Of a stretch of 64,000 bases of DNA, positions 27,327 through 38,236 are shown piece by piece (the stretch's first letter is position 1; each line of letters opens with the position of its first letter). Position numbers and translations under genes: made by a program. The notes under the pieces were generated by a model. It saw nothing but the letters and a program-made list of their open reading frames with translations, was not told the DNA's origin and searched no databases. Source of the DNA: Streptococcus sp. D7B5 (GTDB lineage Bacteria > Bacillota > Bacilli > Lactobacillales > Streptococcaceae); contig NZ_CP121467.1 of NCBI RefSeq assembly GCF_029691405.1, positions 1,488,001 through 1,552,000 on the forward strand, given 5' to 3'.

Positions 27327-27557
27327 TTATGAATGGCTATCTTTCTTAGGATTCCTCAACATGTGAGTAAAGAAGTCTTTGTATCGATACTTGAGATATT
27401 TTTCGTGTAGGAATAACAAAGCGATATAAACAATCAAAAAGATTGTAGTCAGATAGAAGACATCAAATGCAGTTCGCGCATAGTAAGTGGCTGTTTGATA
27501 AGAGCCAATAGCTCCCAAAATCAACCAAGGAAGATACTTGTAATACTTATTTAGCAT
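27327..27557 (-). CDS. Small membrane protein, unknown function
   Basis: A 76-residue protein with two probable membrane helices (about residues 9-26 and 33-52) and a strongly basic C-terminal tail (KYLKYRYKDFFTHML). An AGGAGG Shine-Dalgarno lies 9 nt upstream of the ATG, and a sigma-A promoter and cre-like site precede it, so the gene is likely real. It was not recognised with certainty as any named family. The cre site overlapping the -35 suggests repression by CcpA when glucose is present. Confidence 0.75.
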   Translation of the reverse strand: MLNKYYKYLPWLILGAIGSYQTATYYARTAFDVFYLTTIFLIVYIALLFLHEKYLKYRYKDFFTHMLRNPKKDSHS

Positions 27558-27590
27558 AAGAGTGCACCTCCTATATTCTATTTCAATGTT

Positions 27591-27629
27591 ATTATATTCC
27601 TTTGTCTAATGCAATGCAAGCGATTACAC
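27591..27629 (-). promoter_or_regulatory. Promoter of small membrane protein with cre site
   Basis: On the minus strand TTGCAT (27619-27614) and TATAAT (27596-27591) are spaced by 17 bp. A cre site at 27614-27629 (read on the plus strand ATGCAAGCGATTACAC) matches the CcpA consensus except at its last base and covers the -35. Confidence 0.8.
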
Positions 27630-27737
27630 AAAGGTGATGTAAAAATAGAACTCTTATCTAAAAAATTTTCTATTTTTCTGTTTTATTACGAATAGAAATA
27701 GTAGAGAGAAATTTTTTAAAATAGTTTCTCTAAATAG

Positions 27738-27766
27738 TTGACAGATTTAAAGCTTAATGTTACAAT
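27738..27766 (+). promoter_or_regulatory. Promoter of Ser-rich lipoprotein
   Basis: TTGACA (27738-27743), 17 bp, then TACAAT (27761-27766) with an upstream TGT giving an extended -10. Confidence 0.88.
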
Positions 27767-27820
27767 TATATTACAAAAAGATTTCTTAACATTTCAAAAA
27801 TGTTACAAAGGAGTAGAAAA

Positions 27821-28504
27821 ATGAAAAAGAAAACCTATATCAAATTGATGGCAGCGACTGTATTGGCTTCTACCTTGCTACTAGGAGCTTGTGGAAATAA
27901 AAACGAAACCACTCAAACTAGCAGCTCTGCAAAGACAAGCCAATCATCAAGTTCTAAAGCAGCTTCTTCTAACAAAGAAAGCAAGACTCAAAAATCTTCA
28001 AGCTCAGCTTCATCTGAAAAAGCTCAAGCATCTTCTGATCAGTCTTCTACAACGGCAGATCAGTCACAAGCGAAACCAGCACCTGAATCAAGACAAGAAC
28101 AAGCAACTCCTAGTCAGCCAGCCCCTTCTCAGGCTCCGTCAACTCAGCAAGGTTCTCAAGCCCAGTCTAACCAGTCAACTTATGATCCAACAACTGACCG
28201 CAAACTTCAGGACAAGCAAGCTGAACACAACAAACGCTATAAGGGAGTTTTAACCATGGTGGATGGTGACTTCTCAGCTGCAGCAGGCAACTGGAAGGGA
28301 GCGAATGGTGAAACCATTACAGTTTCATCAGGGGGCCAATTTACAGTAGAAACTGCAGATGGAAAGAAAGAAAACTATTCTATCAGAGGCTACTCTTACA
28401 CTCTTGATGATGGTAAGTATAATGCCAAAATCGGTGGAGGAAAAATCATCCAAATTACAACAGGTGCGGATGGTAAAGTTTCAAGCGTTGCCTTGATTCA
28501 ATAA
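27821..28504 (+). CDS. Ser/Gln-rich lipoprotein with C-terminal DUF6287-like domain
   Basis: A 227-residue lipoprotein. The signal peptide ends in lipobox LLLGACGNK. A long low-complexity Ser/Lys/Gln/Ala region (about 25-130) acts as a flexible wall-spanning linker. A compact C-terminal domain (about 148-227) has DFSAAAGNWKGANGETITVS and beta-rich Gly/Lys sequence, resembling the DUF6287 family of streptococcal lipoproteins. Function is unknown. The frame is open to 27800, but AAAGGAG (27807-27813) selects ATG 27821. It is monocistronic, with its own promoter and terminator. Confidence 0.88.
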   Translation: MKKKTYIKLMAATVLASTLLLGACGNKNETTQTSSSAKTSQSSSSKAASSNKESKTQKSSSSASSEKAQASSDQSSTTADQSQAKPAPESRQEQATPSQPAPSQAPSTQQGSQAQSNQSTYDPTTDRKLQDKQAEHNKRYKGVLTMVDGDFSAAAGNWKGANGETITVSSGGQFTVETADGKKENYSIRGYSYTLDDGKYNAKIGGGKIIQITTGADGKVSSVALIQ

Positions 28505-28529
28505 TAGTACCTAGGTTTTCCTAGGATCT

Positions 28530-28567
28530 AAAAAACCGTAAACTCCAAGTGAGTTACGGTTTTTTCT
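28530..28567. terminator. Bidirectional terminator between lipoprotein and dus
   Basis: AAAAAACCGTAA (28530-28541) and its complement (28554-28565) flank a 12-nt loop; A and T tracts on both sides suit convergent genes. A separate CCTAGG-TTTT-CCTAGG hairpin lies at 28510-28525. Confidence 0.9.
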
Positions 28568-28568
28568 A

Positions 28569-29549
28569 TTATGCTTTGTCTAATTGCAAGAGGGCTTCAA
28601 TCTCTGCTAGGGTGCTAGCTTGTGAAATGGCTCCACGAAGTTTGGCAGCGCCAGATGTCCCTCGGAGGTAGTGAGGAGCGAGGCCGCGGAATTCACGAAC
28701 GGCTACGTTTTCTCCTTTGAGGTTAATCAAGCGTTTCAAATGTTCGTAGGCGATTTTCATCTTGTCTTCAAAAGTCAAATCAGGGAGAATTTCTCCTGTT
28801 TCAAAGTAGTGGTTGATTTGATTGAAGAGGTAGGGATTTCCCATGGCTGCGCGACCAATCATGACAGCGTCAGCACCGACTTCTTCGATACGCTGTTTGG
28901 CTTCTTGGACCGTACGGATGTCACCATTGGCGATAAATGGAATCTTGGTCAGAGCTTGAGCGACCTTGTGAAGAGTCTCAAGGTCTGCGTGACCTGTGTA
29001 CATTTGTTCACGGGTACGGCCGTGCATAGCGAGGGCAGAGACACCTGCAGCCTCAGCAGCGAGGGCATTCTCCACGGCTAAGGATGGATCAGACCAGCCT
29101 GTACGCATTTTGACAGTGAGGGGGATATCAAGGACAGATTGGACCTTGTTGATAATAGAGTAGATCTTGTCTGGATCCTTGAGCCACATAGCGCCAGCTT
29201 CGTTTTTCACGATTTTGTTAACTGGGCAGCCCATGTTGATATCGACGATATCAGTCTTGGTGTTTTCCTGGATGAATTCTGCTGCGCGTGCGAGGCTGTC
29301 TTCATCGCTACCAAAAAGTTGGATAGAAACAGGGTTCTCTCCTTCATCGATATGAAGCATATGCAGGGTTTTTTCATTGTTGTATTGGATTCCCTTGTCA
29401 GAGACCATTTCCATCACAACGAGTCCAGCCCCGAGCTCTTTTGCGATGGTACGAAAGGCTGAGTTGGTGACACCAGCCATGGGTGCTAAAACGGTACGAT
29501 TGGGAATCTCAACATTGCCAATCATAAAAGGTGTATTAAGATTTGTCAC
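28569..29549 (-). CDS. dusB: tRNA-dihydrouridine synthase
   Basis: A 326-residue flavoprotein that reduces uridines in tRNA D-loops. The FMN-binding TIM barrel begins [22 protein letters not shown]. It contains [18 protein letters not shown] with the catalytic Cys, [19 protein letters not shown] and IANGDIRT. The frame extends to 29579, but a GTG at 29549 with GGAGG nine bases upstream is the likely start, overlapping the hslO stop by 14 nt. It is the second gene of an hslO-dus operon. The subtype (DusB-like) is inferred. Confidence 0.93.
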   Translation of the reverse strand: MTNLNTPFMIGNVEIPNRTVLAPMAGVTNSAFRTIAKELGAGLVVMEMVSDKGIQYNNEKTLHMLHIDEGENPVSIQLFGSDEDSLARAAEFIQENTKTDIVDINMGCPVNKIVKNEAGAMWLKDPDKIYSIINKVQSVLDIPLTVKMRTGWSDPSLAVENALAAEAAGVSALAMHGRTREQMYTGHADLETLHKVAQALTKIPFIANGDIRTVQEAKQRIEEVGADAVMIGRAAMGNPYLFNQINHYFETGEILPDLTFEDKMKIAYEHLKRLINLKGENVAVREFRGLAPHYLRGTSGAAKLRGAISQASTLAEIEALLQLDKA

Positions 29550-30408
29550 GAATGAGTTCCTCCAAGTCGTTTTCATCAAAGTTATAAGTTGTTTGGCAGA
29601 ATTGGCAAGTGATTTCTGCCCCGTGGTCTTCCTCTTTCATTTCCTCTAAGTCTGAAGTTGGAAGGCTGGCAAGAGCGTCCATAAAACGGTCTTTGCTGCA
29701 GTCACATTGGAAACGAATTTCTTCTTCAGATAGGCGTTTGTATGATTCGTCACCATAAATAGCCTTGAGGAGAGCTTCGATATGGTCGTCGCTTTCCAGA
29801 AGGGTTGAGATGGCTGGCATTTCTTGGATGCGTTTCTCAAAGCGAGCGATCTCTTCTTCATTGGCTCCCGGCAAGACTTGGACTAGGAAACCACCTGCAA
29901 CCTTGACCTTGTCTTCCTCGTCCAAAAGGACATTGAGGCCGACTGCTGAAGGGGTTTGTTGGCTTTCAGTCAGGTAAAAGGCAAGGTCTTCACCGATTTC
30001 CCCAGAGATGAGGGGAGTCATAGAGTTGTAGGGATTTCCAGTACCGTAGTCTGTGATAACGAGGAATTGACCATTTCCCACAAAAGGTCCGACTAGAACT
30101 TCACCAGTCGCAGTCTTTTTGATGTCAACACCAGGATTTTGAACGTAACCTTTGACGTTCCCCTTGGTATCAGCGACGGTGATGATAGCACCTAGAGAGC
30201 TAGAGCCCAGCACCTTAACGGTTAGTTTGGTATTTCCTTTTTCATTGGCTGCGAGAATCTGGCTGGCGATAAGAGTTCGACCAAGCGCTACAGTTGAGCT
30301 AGCTTGGGTTTGGTGTTTTTCTTGAGCAGTGCGGACTGTTTCTGTACTATCAAGGACAAAAGCACGAAAGGCTCCGCTTTCTGATATAGTTTTAATAATT
30401 TTATCCAT
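29536..30408 (-). CDS. hslO: Redox-regulated chaperone Hsp33
   Basis: A 290-residue holdase starting [20 protein letters not shown]. The C-terminal zinc switch has CDC and CQFC motifs ([20 protein letters not shown]) that bind zinc when reduced and form disulfides under oxidative stress, exposing substrate-binding surfaces. It suits an organism that makes H2O2 (compare glpO). A longer frame reaches 30654, but the conserved start is 30408. An extended -10 sits only 7 bp before this ATG and no Shine-Dalgarno is visible. It is co-transcribed with dus. Confidence 0.94.
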   Translation of the reverse strand: MDKIIKTISESGAFRAFVLDSTETVRTAQEKHQTQASSTVALGRTLIASQILAANEKGNTKLTVKVLGSSSLGAIITVADTKGNVKGYVQNPGVDIKKTATGEVLVGPFVGNGQFLVITDYGTGNPYNSMTPLISGEIGEDLAFYLTESQQTPSAVGLNVLLDEEDKVKVAGGFLVQVLPGANEEEIARFEKRIQEMPAISTLLESDDHIEALLKAIYGDESYKRLSEEEIRFQCDCSKDRFMDALASLPTSDLEEMKEEDHGAEITCQFCQTTYNFDENDLEELIRDKS

Positions 30409-30415
30409 AGCTACT

Positions 30416-30424
30416 ATTTTAGCA
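30416..30424 (-). promoter_or_regulatory. Extended -10 promoter of hslO
   Basis: On the minus strand TGC precedes TAAAAT (30421-30416). The hslO ATG begins at 30408, so the transcript may start at or within a base or two of the start codon. Confidence 0.6.
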
Positions 30425-30572
30425 TAAAAATGCCCAAAGGGGGAGCCGCGTGTTTGCTGATTTTCAGGATAATGGACTAGGAAATCAGCATGAAAATAAA
30501 AAGAGAAACAGATTATTTCAGCATTTGAAAGATTTATGCTATTCTTGAAGGAGAAAATGAAAGGGGTAACAA

Positions 30573-32000
30573 ATGTATTTAGGCGATTTGATGGAAAAAG
30601 CCGAATCTGGTCAATTTTTAGTCCTTTCCTTTTTATTACAAGATTCGCAGACAACCGTCAAGGAAGCCATGGAAGAAACAGGCTTTTCAAAGGCGACTCT
30701 AACCAAGTACATCTCTCTGATTAACGAAAATGCCTTGGAAAGAGGGTTAGAGCTGGCCATCCACTTGGATGATGAAAGCTTGCGTCTGTCTGTCGGTACT
30801 GCCACAAAGGGGAGAGAGATTCGGAGCTTGTTTCTAGACAATGCCATTAAGTACCAAATTTTGGTTTACCTTCTCTATCACCAACAGTTCCTAGCCCATC
30901 AACTAGCTCAAGAATTGATGATTAGCGAGGCCACGCTTGGTCGCCATTTGTCTAGCTTGAATCATATTTTGTCAGAGTTTGACTTATCCATCCAAAATGG
31001 CCGTTGGCGAGGTCCGGAGCATCAGATTCGTTACTTTTATTTCTGTCTTTTCCGCAAGGTCTGGTCCAGTCAGGAGTGGGAAAGTCATATGCAGAAAGCT
31101 GAGAGAAAGCAGGATATTGCTACTCTAGAAGAAATCTGCGGTGCCAGCTTGTCTTCGGGTCAGAAATTAGACTTGGTTCTCTGGACTCATATCAGTCAAC
31201 AGCGCCTTCTAGTTAACGCCTGTCAATTTCAGGTTATAGAAGAAAAAATGCGGGGCTATTTTGACAATATTTTCTACCTTCGTTTACTTGGCAAGGCTTC
31301 TTCTTTTTTTGGTGGCCAGCACATTCCTCTAGGAACTGAAGATGGGGAGATGATGATATTCTTTTCATTTCTCCTTTCTCATCGTATTTTTCCTCTTCAT
31401 ACTATGGAGTATATTCTTGGTTTTGGAGGGCAATTAGCCGATTTGCTGACACAAATGATCCAGGAAATGAAGAAGGAGGAGTTGCTGGGGGACTACACAG
31501 AGGACCATGTCACCTATGAACTCAGCCAGCTCTGTGGTCAAGTTTATCTCTACAAGGGCTATATCTTGCAAGATCGATACAAATATCAGATAGAGCATCG
31601 CCCCCCTTATTTGCTGATGGAGCATGACTTTCGAGATATTGCTCAGAAAATTTTTGCCTCCTTGCCAGCCTTTCATCAGGGGACGGATCTGGATAAAAAA
31701 ATCCTTTGGGAATGGCTTCAGTTGTTGGAGTATATGGCAGAAAATATAGGCAAACATCTGAGAATAGGGCTAGATCTAACAGCAGGCTTCCTTGTCTTTT
31801 CGAGAATGTCGGCCCTTTTAAAACGATATTTGGAGTACAATCGTTTCATTAGCATTGAAGCCTATGACCGTACTCGTCATTATGATTTGCTGGTTACCAA
31901 TAACCCTATCCATAAGAAAGAACAAACACCTATCTACTATTTGAAAAATGATTTGGACATCGAAGATTTAGCTACGATCCGTCAGATGCTATTTGCCTAA
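30573..32000 (+). CDS. Mga/PRD-like transcriptional regulator
   Basis: A 475-residue protein with two N-terminal helix-turn-helix regions. The first is about 25-50 ([23 protein letters not shown]) and the second about 105-135 ([24 protein letters not shown]). A long C-terminal region resembles PRD-type regulatory and EIIB-like domains of the Mga family. Such proteins control virulence and sugar genes and may be phosphorylated by the PTS. It lies directly upstream of glpK-glpO-glpF in the same direction but has its own terminator, so it may regulate that operon; no site is proven. AAGGGG precedes the ATG. Confidence 0.82.
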   Translation: MYLGDLMEKAESGQFLVLSFLLQDSQTTVKEAMEETGFSKATLTKYISLINENALERGLELAIHLDDESLRLSVGTATKGREIRSLFLDNAIKYQILVYLLYHQQFLAHQLAQELMISEATLGRHLSSLNHILSEFDLSIQNGRWRGPEHQIRYFYFCLFRKVWSSQEWESHMQKAERKQDIATLEEICGASLSSGQKLDLVLWTHISQQRLLVNACQFQVIEEKMRGYFDNIFYLRLLGKASSFFGGQHIPLGTEDGEMMIFFSFLLSHRIFPLHTMEYILGFGGQLADLLTQMIQEMKKEELLGDYTEDHVTYELSQLCGQVYLYKGYILQDRYKYQIEHRPPYLLMEHDFRDIAQKIFASLPAFHQGTDLDKKILWEWLQLLEYMAENIGKHLRIGLDLTAGFLVFSRMSALLKRYLEYNRFISIEAYDRTRHYDLLVTNNPIHKKEQTPIYYLKNDLDIEDLATIRQMLFA

Positions 32001-32026
32001 AAGACCTGATTTTTCAGGTCTTTTTT
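31999..32026 (+). terminator. Terminator after Mga-like gene
   Basis: AAAGACCTGA pairs with TCAGGTCTTT across a TTTT loop, followed by TTTTG. Confidence 0.9.
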
Positions 32027-32061
32027 GTGAAATTCGCACAATCTCCTCACTTTTTTTTTAA

Positions 32062-33666
<1,605 letters not shown>

Positions 33667-33707
33667 TACTGGAAGAATAAAGTGACTTAGTTAGAAAGTG
33701 TGTAAAT

Positions 33708-35534
33708 ATGGAATTTTCAAAGAAAACACGTGAATTATCAATTAAAAAAATGCAGGAACGTACCCTGGACCTCTTGATTATCGGTGGAGGAATCACAGGG
33801 GCTGGTGTAGCTTTGCAGGCGGCAGCTAGCGGTCTTGAGACTGGATTGATTGAAATGCAGGACTTCGCAGAAGGAACATCTAGCCGTTCAACAAAATTAG
33901 TTCACGGAGGTCTGCGTTACCTCAAACAATTCGACGTAGAAGTGGTGTCAGATACGGTTTCAGAACGTGCAGTGGTTCAACAAATTGCACCTCACATTCC
34001 AAAACCAGATCCAATGCTTTTACCAGTTTATGAAGAAGATGGAGCAACCTTTAGCCTCTTCCGTCTCAAAGTAGCTATGGACTTGTACGACCTTTTGGCA
34101 GGGGTTAATAACACACCAGCTGCTAACAAGGTTTTGAGCAAGGAAGAAGTTTTAGAACGCCAGCCAAACTTGAAGAAAGAAGGCTTGGTAGGAGGTGGGG
34201 TTTACCTTGACTTCCGTAATAACGATGCGCGTCTCGTGATTGAAAACATCAAACGTGCCAATCAAGACGGTGCCCTCATTGCCAACCACGTTAAGGCAGA
34301 AGGCTTCCTCTTTGACGAAAGTGGCAAGATTACAGGTGTTGTAGCTCGTGATCTCTTGACAGACCAAGTCTTTGAAATCAAGGCTCGTCTGGTTATCAAC
34401 ACGACAGGTCCTTGGAGCGACAAGGTACGCAATCTGTCTAATAAGGGAACGCAATTCTCACAAATGCGTCCAACTAAGGGAGTTCACTTGGTGGTGGACT
34501 CAAGCAAGATCAAGGTTTCACAGCCAGTTTACTTTGACACAGGTTTGGGAGATGGTCGTATGGTCTTTGTTCTCCCACGTGAAAACAAGACTTACTTTGG
34601 TACAACCGATACAGACTACACAGGTGATTTGGAACATCCAAAAGTGACGCAGGAAGATGTAGATTATCTACTTGGCATTGTCAACAACCGCTTCCCAGAA
34701 GCAAACATTACCGTTGCTGATATTGAAAGCAGCTGGGCTGGTCTTCGTCCATTGATCGCAGGCAATAGCGCTTCTGACTACAATGGTGGAAATAACGGAA
34801 CCATTAGCGATGAAAGCTTCAATAACTTGATTGCTACTGTCGAGGCTTATCTATCGAAAGAAAAATCGCGTGAAGATGTTGAGTCTGCTGTCAGCAAGCT
34901 TGAAAGTAGCACATCTGAGAAACATTTGGACCCATCTGCAGTTTCACGTGGTTCGAGCTTGGACCGTGATGACAATGGCCTGTTGACCCTTGCTGGTGGT
35001 AAAATCACAGACTACCGTAAGATGGCTGAAGGGGCTATGGAGCGCGTGGTTGACATCCTCAAAGCAGAATTTGACCGCAGCTTTAAACTCATCAACTCTA
35101 AGACATACCCTGTTTCAGGTGGGGAATTGAACCCAGCAAATGTGGACTCAGAAATCGAAGCCTTTGCGCAACTTGGAGTATCACGTGGCTTGGATAGTAA
35201 GGAAGCTCATTACCTAGCAAATCTTTACGGTTCAAATGCACCGAAGGTCTTTGCCCTTGCTCATAGTTTAGAACAAGCACCAGGTCTTAGTTTGGCTGAT
35301 ACCTTGTCTCTGCACTATGCAATGCGCAATGAGTTGGCTCTGAGCCCAGTTGACTTCCTCCTTCGTCGCACCAACCACATGCTCTTTATGCGTGATAGTT
35401 TGGATAGCATCGTTGAGCCAGTTCTGGATGAAATGGGACGATTCTATGATTGGTCAGAAGAAGAAAAAGCAACTTACCGTGCTGATGTAAAGGCAGCTCT
35501 TGCTAATAACGATTTAGCAGAATTAAAAAATTAA
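33708..35534 (+). CDS. glpO: Alpha-glycerophosphate oxidase
   Basis: A 608-residue FAD enzyme. The N-terminal dinucleotide fold is LLIIGGGITGAGVALQAA; a streptococcal GlpO-type insertion is seen around residues 365-415 (Ser/Glu-rich). It oxidises glycerol-3-phosphate to DHAP, using O2 and releasing H2O2, in contrast to respiratory GlpD. It is one of two familiar H2O2 sources in mitis-group streptococci. It starts 41 nt after glpK. The insertion supports the oxidase call over dehydrogenase. Confidence 0.95.
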   Translation: MEFSKKTRELSIKKMQERTLDLLIIGGGITGAGVALQAAASGLETGLIEMQDFAEGTSSRSTKLVHGGLRYLKQFDVEVVSDTVSERAVVQQIAPHIPKPDPMLLPVYEEDGATFSLFRLKVAMDLYDLLAGVNNTPAANKVLSKEEVLERQPNLKKEGLVGGGVYLDFRNNDARLVIENIKRANQDGALIANHVKAEGFLFDESGKITGVVARDLLTDQVFEIKARLVINTTGPWSDKVRNLSNKGTQFSQMRPTKGVHLVVDSSKIKVSQPVYFDTGLGDGRMVFVLPRENKTYFGTTDTDYTGDLEHPKVTQEDVDYLLGIVNNRFPEANITVADIESSWAGLRPLIAGNSASDYNGGNNGTISDESFNNLIATVEAYLSKEKSREDVESAVSKLESSTSEKHLDPSAVSRGSSLDRDDNGLLTLAGGKITDYRKMAEGAMERVVDILKAEFDRSFKLINSKTYPVSGGELNPANVDSEIEAFAQLGVSRGLDSKEAHYLANLYGSNAPKVFALAHSLEQAPGLSLADTLSLHYAMRNELALSPVDFLLRRTNHMLFMRDSLDSIVEPVLDEMGRFYDWSEEEKATYRADVKAALANNDLAELKN

Positions 35535-35542
35535 GAAAAACT

Positions 35543-35585
35543 AGAAGAGAGGGAAGCAAGCGTTCCTTGCCTTCTCTCTCCTTCT
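35543..35585 (+). terminator. Intercistronic hairpin between glpO and glpF
   Basis: AGAGAGGGAAGCAAG pairs with CTTGCCTTCTCTCT around a CGTTC loop, followed by a C/T-rich stretch, not a clean T run. It may lower glpF expression or protect the upstream mRNA end. Confidence 0.6.
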
Positions 35586-35604
35586 TTTAAAAGGAGACAA
35601 CGAT

Positions 35605-36309
35605 ATGATGAAAGAATTATTTGGAGAGTTTTTGGGGACCTTAATCCTTATCCTCCTAGGAAATGGTGTTGTTGCAGGTGTGGTTCTTCCCAAAACCAAG
35701 AGTAACAATTCAGGGTGGATCGTCATCACGATGGGATGGGGAATTGCTGTAGCCGTTGCGGCCTTTGTATCTGGCACGCTCAGCCCAGCCCACTTAAATC
35801 CAGCTGTGACATTTGCGATGGCCTTAAAAGGAACGCTCTCTTGGGGTTCTGTTTTCCCTTATATTCTAGCCCAATTCGCAGGAGCGATGGTGGCTCAGAT
35901 TTTGGTTTGGTTGCAATTCAAACCACACTATGAGGCGGAAGAAAATGCAGGAAATATTCTAGCAACTTTCAGCACTGGACCAGCTATCAAAGATACTGTG
36001 TCAAACTTGATTAGTGAAATCCTTGGGACTTTTGTCTTGGTATTGACAATCTTTGCTTTGGGTCTCTATGACCTTCAAGCAGGGCTAGGAACCTTTGCAG
36101 TGGGAACCTTGATTGTCGGTATCGTTCTTTCACTAGGTGGGACAACTGGTTGTGCCTTGAACCCAGCTCGTGACCTCGGTCCTCGCATTATGCATAGCCT
36201 TCTTCCAATTCCAAACAAGGGAGATGGGGACTGGTCTTATGCTTGGATTCCTGTTGTGGGACCTGTTATCGGTGCAGCCCTAGCAGTTCTCGTATTTTCA
36301 CTTTTCTAA
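35605..36309 (+). CDS. glpF: Glycerol uptake facilitator
   Basis: A 234-residue aquaglyceroporin with six membrane helices. The two half-membrane NPA loops are visible as HLNPAVTFAMALK and ALNPARDLGPR, with the Asp after the second NPA typical of glycerol facilitators. It admits glycerol for GlpK. It is the last gene of the operon, preceded by AAAAGGAG. Two ATGs are adjacent (35605, 35608); either may be used. Confidence 0.95.
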   Translation: MMKELFGEFLGTLILILLGNGVVAGVVLPKTKSNNSGWIVITMGWGIAVAVAAFVSGTLSPAHLNPAVTFAMALKGTLSWGSVFPYILAQFAGAMVAQILVWLQFKPHYEAEENAGNILATFSTGPAIKDTVSNLISEILGTFVLVLTIFALGLYDLQAGLGTFAVGTLIVGIVLSLGGTTGCALNPARDLGPRIMHSLLPIPNKGDGDWSYAWIPVVGPVIGAALAVLVFSLF

Positions 36310-36330
36310 GATAAAAGAGTGATTGGCAAC

Positions 36331-36364
36331 AGAGTTTGAGATGAAAATCTCAGGCTCTTTTTTG
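36331..36364 (+). terminator. Terminator after glpF
   Basis: AGAGTTTGAGAT (36331-36342) pairs with ATCTCAGGCTCT (36347-36358), loop GAAA, followed by a T run. Confidence 0.88.
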
Positions 36365-36436
36365 ATGGCCAAAACATTAATATTTTAACTTATCTTAAAA
36401 TAAGCTAAAACCAATTTTTAAGTTATGGTAAACAGT

Positions 36437-36466
36437 TGAAAAAAAGGTTGATAAAGTGGTAAAATG
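36437..36466 (+). promoter_or_regulatory. dlt operon promoter
   Basis: TTGAAA (36437-36442) and TAAAAT (36461-36466) are spaced by 18 bp, with TGG before the -10 (extended -10). A near-palindrome CTTATCTTAAAATAAG lies upstream at 36389-36404 and could be a regulator site. Confidence 0.7.
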
Positions 36467-36533
36467 TTAGGAAGATAAGATACTAACAATACGTACTGAT
36501 AGTTAATAGAAACAATATATTAATGGATAGCTT

Positions 36534-36665
36534 ATGAAAAAACAACGAAATTTACATGTATTCTTAGGCCGGACGGCTCTATATTTTGTAATCTTGCTTG
36601 GTTTGCTTTATTTTTTTAGTTACCTTGGTCAGAGCCAAGGCACCTTTATTTATAATGAGTTCTAG
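36534..36665 (+). CDS. dltX: DltX, small membrane protein of D-alanylation
   Basis: A 43-residue open frame directly upstream of dltA: basic N-terminus MKKQRNLHVFLGRTALYF, one membrane helix (about 14-30) and the conserved C-terminal GQSQGTFIYNEF. DltX is needed for D-alanylation of teichoic acids and acts with DltB and DltD on the outer face; its C-terminal tail is the conserved functional part. It is short enough to be missed by length-limited gene calling. It ends 20 nt before the dltA GTG and is in the same operon. Confidence 0.93.
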   Translation: MKKQRNLHVFLGRTALYFVILLGLLYFFSYLGQSQGTFIYNEF

Positions 36666-36685
36666 TTTAAAGGAGAAGAGGAACA

Positions 36686-38236
36686 GTGTCTAATAAACCG
36701 ATAAAAGATATGATTGAAACGATTGAGCACTTTGCTCAAACACAACCAACATATCCTGTCTACAATGTTTTAGGTCAAGAACATACTTATGGTGATTTGA
36801 AGGCTGATTCGGATAGTTTGGCTGCAGCTATCGACCAACTAGGCTTACCTGAGAAATCTCCAGTCGTCGTTTTTGGCGGACAGGAATATGAGATGCTGGC
36901 TACCTTTGTTGCGCTGACTAAGTCGGGACATGCCTATATTCCAATTGATAGCCATTCGGCCTTGGAACGAGTTTCTGCTATCGTAGAAGTTGCAGAGCCA
37001 AGTTTGATTATTGCAATCTCGGATTTTCCATTAGAGCAAACTAGCGTACCGATGCTGAATTTAGAACAAGTCCATGAAGCCTTTGCTCAAGCTTCTAGCT
37101 ACGAGATGACCCATCCAGTCAAGGGAGATGACAACTACTACATCATCTTTACTTCTGGTACGACTGGTAAGCCTAAGGGAGTGCAGATCTCCCATGATAA
37201 TCTCCTCAGCTTTACCAACTGGATGATTACAGATAAGGAATTTGCGACGCCAAGTCGTCCGCAAATGCTGGCTCAACCCCCTTATTCTTTTGACCTATCT
37301 GTCATGTATTGGGCACCGACCTTGGCACTGGGTGGCACGCTTTTTGCTCTTCCTTCAGCCATTACTCAGGACTTCAAAAAACTCTTTGCGACGATTTTTT
37401 CCTTGCCCATTGCTATCTGGACCTCAACACCATCCTTTGCAGATATGGCCATGTTGTCAGAAGACTTTAATAGTGAGAAAATGCCAGGAATCACGCATTT
37501 CTACTTTGATGGTGAAGAATTGACGGTCAAAACTGCTCAAAAACTGCGCGAGCGATTCCCAAATGCCCGTATTATCAATGCCTACGGACCAACAGAAGCG
37601 ACGGTAGCTTTGTCAGCAGTTGCCGTCACTGATGAGATGTTGGCGACTCTCAAACGCCTGCCAATCGGCTATACCAAGGCGGATTCTCCGACCTTTATCA
37701 TTGATGGGGAAGGTAAGAAAGTTCCAAATGGTGAACAGGGAGAAATCATCATTTCTGGACCAGCTGTTTCAAAAGGCTATATGAATAATCCTGAAAAAAC
37801 GGCAGAAGCTTTCTTTGAGTTCGAAGGTCTTCCAGCCTACCACACAGGGGATGTAGGAACCATGACAGATGAGGGCTTGCTTCTCTATGGTGGACGAATG
37901 GATTTCCAGATTAAGTTTAATGGTTATCGCATTGAGCTGGAAGATGTCTCTCAAAACCTCAACAAGTCTCGCTTTATCGAGTCGGCTGTTGCTGTCCCAC
38001 GTTATAACAAGGACCACAAGGTACAAAATCTACTGGCCTATGTCATCCTAAAAGACGGTGTCCGTCAGCAGTTTGAGCGTGATATCGATATTACCAAGGC
38101 TATCAAGGAAGACCTAGCAGATATCATGATGTCCTATATGATGCCGTCTAAGTTTCTCTATCGAGACAGTTTACCACTAACGCCTAATGGTAAAATTGAT
38201 ATCAAGGGCTTGATTAACGAGGTAAACAGTAGATGA
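36686..38236 (+). CDS. dltA: D-alanine--[D-alanyl carrier protein] ligase
   Basis: A 516-residue adenylating enzyme. The core motif [19 protein letters not shown] binds ATP; other motifs are [24 protein letters not shown] and the C-terminal lysine in [14 protein letters not shown]. It activates D-Ala and loads it on DltC for teichoic acid D-alanylation, lowering wall negative charge and raising resistance to cationic peptides. The start is GTG at 36686 behind AGGAGAAGAGGAA. It overlaps dltB by 4 nt. Confidence 0.97.
   Translation: MSNKPIKDMIETIEHFAQTQPTYPVYNVLGQEHTYGDLKADSDSLAAAIDQLGLPEKSPVVVFGGQEYEMLATFVALTKSGHAYIPIDSHSALERVSAIVEVAEPSLIIAISDFPLEQTSVPMLNLEQVHEAFAQASSYEMTHPVKGDDNYYIIFTSGTTGKPKGVQISHDNLLSFTNWMITDKEFATPSRPQMLAQPPYSFDLSVMYWAPTLALGGTLFALPSAITQDFKKLFATIFSLPIAIWTSTPSFADMAMLSEDFNSEKMPGITHFYFDGEELTVKTAQKLRERFPNARIINAYGPTEATVALSAVAVTDEMLATLKRLPIGYTKADSPTFIIDGEGKKVPNGEQGEIIISGPAVSKGYMNNPEKTAEAFFEFEGLPAYHTGDVGTMTDEGLLLYGGRMDFQIKFNGYRIELEDVSQNLNKSRFIESAVAVPRYNKDHKVQNLLAYVILKDGVRQQFERDIDITKAIKEDLADIMMSYMMPSKFLYRDSLPLTPNGKIDIKGLINEVNSR

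Noticed and set aside
28510..28525. CCTAGG-TTTT-CCTAGG hairpin as a regulatory site
   Set aside because: It lies just after the lipoprotein stop and next to a stronger terminator; it is most simply part of the termination region.
30409..30654. Upstream extension of hslO by 82 codons
   Set aside because: The extension overlaps the divergent regulator gene; the conserved Hsp33 N-terminus begins at 30408.
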